Below the pieces are notes generated by a model. That model did not search any database. It was not told the origin of the DNA and saw nothing but the letters and a program-made list of their open reading frames with translations. Both the position numbers and the translations under genes were made by a program. DNA of 64,000 nt, from NCBI GenBank assembly GCA_002787235.1, contig PCWG01000028.1, positions 62,001 through 126,000 on the forward strand. Direction: 5' to 3'. This document shows, in pieces, positions 61,853 through 64,000 of the stretch. The first letter of the stretch is position 1. Each line of letters starts with the position of its first letter. The DNA comes from Nitrospinae bacterium CG11_big_fil_rev_8_21_14_0_20_45_15. Its GTDB lineage: Bacteria; Nitrospinota; Nitrospinia; Nitrospinales; VA-1.

Positions 61853-64000
61853 TTAATTTCTTCCGACAAGGACAAACCCGCCCCAGTTAGCCGGATTCGG
61901 GTATTTCTCTTTTGTTTTCAGTTGAGCCATCCGCAGGGACTCACCCAGTGGATTCTTCTTCAATGCCTGATAAAACTCATTGATTAAAAATGATGTGGCT
62001 TCATCAGAAATAGGCCATAGAGTTGCTATGATAGATTTTGCCCCAGCATACATAAAAGCCCTGTAGAAACCTATTATTTCATCTCCGGCAGAGTATTTCC
62101 CCAGTCCTGTTTCACATGCGCTCAGGACAACAAGAGAAGGTTTTAATCGAAGTTGATAAATTTCTTCCACGGTTAACTTTCCATCATTACTACCATCGCT
62201 TGCTAATAAAAGTGATGAATTGAATGGTTCGTCGTTATCAAAAGTAGCGTGTGTTGCAAAATGAAGAACCTCATAATACGAGGCCTTGTTCTTCAAATTG
62301 GTTTCGCTTGCCTCATTATGTGAGAGTTTTAATGAATCAGGGAAAAAGCTGGATGCATTATCAATTTCGATTTCAGAATAAGGCAAATTCAATGCTTCGT
62401 TATCCAGTGTGGGGTTGCCGAGCAATAAAATACTTTTGGGTGGTTTAGAATCGGAACTTTCATCACTGGCTTCAGGAGTCCAGCCTGGTAAATAATCGCT
62501 GTCATAGGCAATAGACCCGATAAAACCAGATTCATCCTCTGGCTCAAGCGGCCCGATCGGAGATTTGTTAGCTAGATACCGCAATACTGTGGCACTAGGG
62601 ATATAGTTTAAAGTGTAGTCTTCGACCAGGTATTTTTCTCCATCATGCAGTAATTGAAAAGGAAGATAATGAAGAGGACCATGCGGAGAGATAATGATCC
62701 TATTTTTCGATATGCTGATGGCAATAGGTTTGATTAGTATTTTATATAATTCCTGGGACAAATTGAGAAATTCAACCTGACTTTCGCTACGTTTTGAAAT
62801 CAATTCTCTAAAACGGGAAATCTTTTTTATCAACAGCTCTTTTCCTACAGAGACCTCCTTTATCAGTTGAGTTCCTCCAGCCAGCACAATTACGGTTTTC
62901 TCAGGTAAAATAAAATACTGAATAAAGTTGCTGTCAATAGTTGGTCTTGAGAGAATGTTTTCCGTTTCATTAAGCGTAATGGGTTTAGCTTGATCCAGAT
63001 TGTTGAACTCAACCAAAGGTGTGGTCCTGAAGTTAGGGGAAACATGGATTTCTCGGTTTTCTTCAAGGTATTTGATCTGGTCCAGACTGACGGACCCGTG
63101 AGACAGAATTTCGTTCATTTCAGAATTTTTCAGCAAATATCTCTGATAAAAATCGCTTTCTTCATTTCTTGCCAACTTAAGGTCTTTGCTTTCTAGAAGA
63201 TCGGCAAAAACTCTACCCTTTGACCGTTCGATTAAATGAAAAACCTGCCCCGCATCATTTTCCTGAGAAAATATTCTTATGAGTTTTACGTAAATGGAGT
63301 TTCTATGGCCGGAAAATACGATTCGTTTGGTGTCCGAATCAATGGTGGCTCGTTGCTTTTCGATCAGACTCAATGCGTTCAGGTATAATCCTTTTGCGCC
63401 GGAGCTATCGCCTGACGCGAATAAACCATCCCCTCTTGCCACAAAAAAGTCCAACTGTTCATTCGGCCCCATGAACCGGGCATATTTTAACTGCTGAAGA
63501 GTCAGGCTGTTCTTTTGTAGAAAAAAGTTTTCTTCGATGCCCTGTCTAGTTTCAAGATATTTTGCCTGTAGTTCTACTACTTCAGTATGATGTTCATTTT
63601 CTATTTCCTCTCTTTGCTCCGTTCCACTCTCATGCATCTTGGTGCTCAGCTTTACTGTGCCTTCTGCCAAATTCTTCCAATCCTGAGCGGAAAGGGTCTT
63701 TCCTCCATACGCGGCATTATAACCATCGGCGACAGCCACCATACCCAAAAATGTGTAAAGTGCCACCTGTCCAACGCCTTCCAGCACTGTACTTCCAAAT
63801 TTTTTCGTGCCACTCCAGAATCCTAACCACTTCTCATCGGACAACTTGTCTTCATGAAGACTCACCTTAATTTGTTTTTCAATATCATCGATAAAAAATT
63901 TTTGATCTTCATGTCCCTGCTGGATCGCGTTTTCAAGTTTCTCAATAGTTTGATCAAATTTATCAAGATGAGAAATACCTGGTTGGGTTTGGCCCGTCTT
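61853..64000 (-). CDS. CHAT-domain protein, 5' end beyond window
   Basis: The 670 residues from the internal GTG at 63865 plus at least 45 more in-frame codons reach the window edge, so the true start is upstream. A mixed helical part (TPR-like, about 130-260 of the visible GTG frame) leads to the CHAT protease domain at about 370-670: H in HFATHATF near 556 and Cys in LSACETGLGKYSAGDE near 607, the caspase-like dyad. CHAT proteins act in toxin, effector or signalling pathways with TPR partners. It is not in an operon with the caspase-FGE gene but lies near it. Confidence 0.85.
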   Translation of the reverse strand, partial: KTGQTQPGISHLDKFDQTIEKLENAIQQGHEDQKFFIDDIEKQIKVSLHEDKLSDEKWLGFWSGTKKFGSTVLEGVGQVALYTFLGMVAVADGYNAAYGGKTLSAQDWKNLAEGTVKLSTKMHESGTEQREEIENEHHTEVVELQAKYLETRQGIEENFFLQKNSLTLQQLKYARFMGPNEQLDFFVARGDGLFASGDSSGAKGLYLNALSLIEKQRATIDSDTKRIVFSGHRNSIYVKLIRIFSQENDAGQVFHLIERSKGRVFADLLESKDLKLARNEESDFYQRYLLKNSEMNEILSHGSVSLDQIKYLEENREIHVSPNFRTTPLVEFNNLDQAKPITLNETENILSRPTIDSNFIQYFILPEKTVIVLAGGTQLIKEVSVGKELLIKKISRFRELISKRSESQVEFLNLSQELYKILIKPIAISISKNRIIISPHGPLHYLPFQLLHDGEKYLVEDYTLNYIPSATVLRYLANKSPIGPLEPEDESGFIGSIAYDSDYLPGWTPEASDESSDSKPPKSILLLGNPTLDNEALNLPYSEIEIDNASSFFPDSLKLSHNEASETNLKNKASYYEVLHFATHATFDNDEPFNSSLLLASDGSNDGKLTVEEIYQLRLKPSLVVLSACETGLGKYSAGDEIIGFYRAFMYAGAKSIIATLWPISDEATSFLINEFYQALKKNPLGESLRMAQLKTKEKYPNPANWGGFVLVGRN

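Overview
The window is about 64 kb of a Gram-negative bacterial chromosome of intermediate G+C. It carries a four-subunit 2-oxoacid:ferredoxin oxidoreductase, several small c-type cytochromes, haem synthesis genes, a sigma-54 activator, lipoproteins, an RND lipid exporter and outer-membrane proteins. This mix suggests a Nitrospinota-like or related autotrophic or anaerobe-derived lineage. The assignment is inference from gene content; no rRNA gene is present to test it.

Positions 1-18474 are mostly housekeeping. They hold the oxidoreductase operon, a zinc-ribbon protein, and a PAS/sigma-54 activator divergent from a good -24/-12 promoter that serves an AhpD-like/PPOX/DUF1348 gene set. Next come a MEMO-like protein with an exported isoaspartyl methyltransferase, a MoeB-rhodanese fusion, a ferredoxin, an aminotransferase, a cytochrome c, a UvrD-type helicase and hemH-hemE.

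Positions 19014-29292 form the most notable chromosomal block. They encode a serine-palmitoyltransferase-like AOS enzyme, a YghO/bacterial ceramide synthase-like GNAT protein, an NAD-dependent reductase, a CDP-alcohol phosphotransferase, an RND/MMPL lipid transporter and a LolDE-like ABC pair. The simplest reading is a sphingolipid (ceramide and headgroup) synthesis and export operon.

Positions 29512-44251 are mixed: a membrane metalloprotease-like protein, a split receiver/HPt pair, a left-handed beta-helix acyltransferase, tRNA-Leu, a second cytochrome c paralogue, a GT-C glycosyltransferase, a DJ-1-like protein without its cysteine, a lone AT-rich gene for a Zn-ribbon/PD-(D/E)XK-like nuclease (candidate defence gene), an SDR, a SirB1-like protein, a 1-Cys peroxiredoxin and a DUF1566 protein.

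Positions 44252-58551 are a tRNA-Lys(CTT) integration hotspot with two tandem elements. The tRNA 3' end plus about 150 bp of flank is repeated at 52925-53120. Element 1 (44281-52924) has no integrase but carries a decayed inverted gene copy and a tight four-gene operon for exported proline/cysteine-rich and repeat proteins plus a beta-barrel. Element 2 (from 52925) carries a tyrosine integrase, an unknown protein, a small DNA-binding protein, a primase-helicase with an apparent premature stop, and a small terminal protein. It abuts a truncated caspase-gene remnant. From there to the window end are a caspase/FGE-sulfatase fusion, two small lipoproteins and a CHAT-domain protein that runs off the edge.
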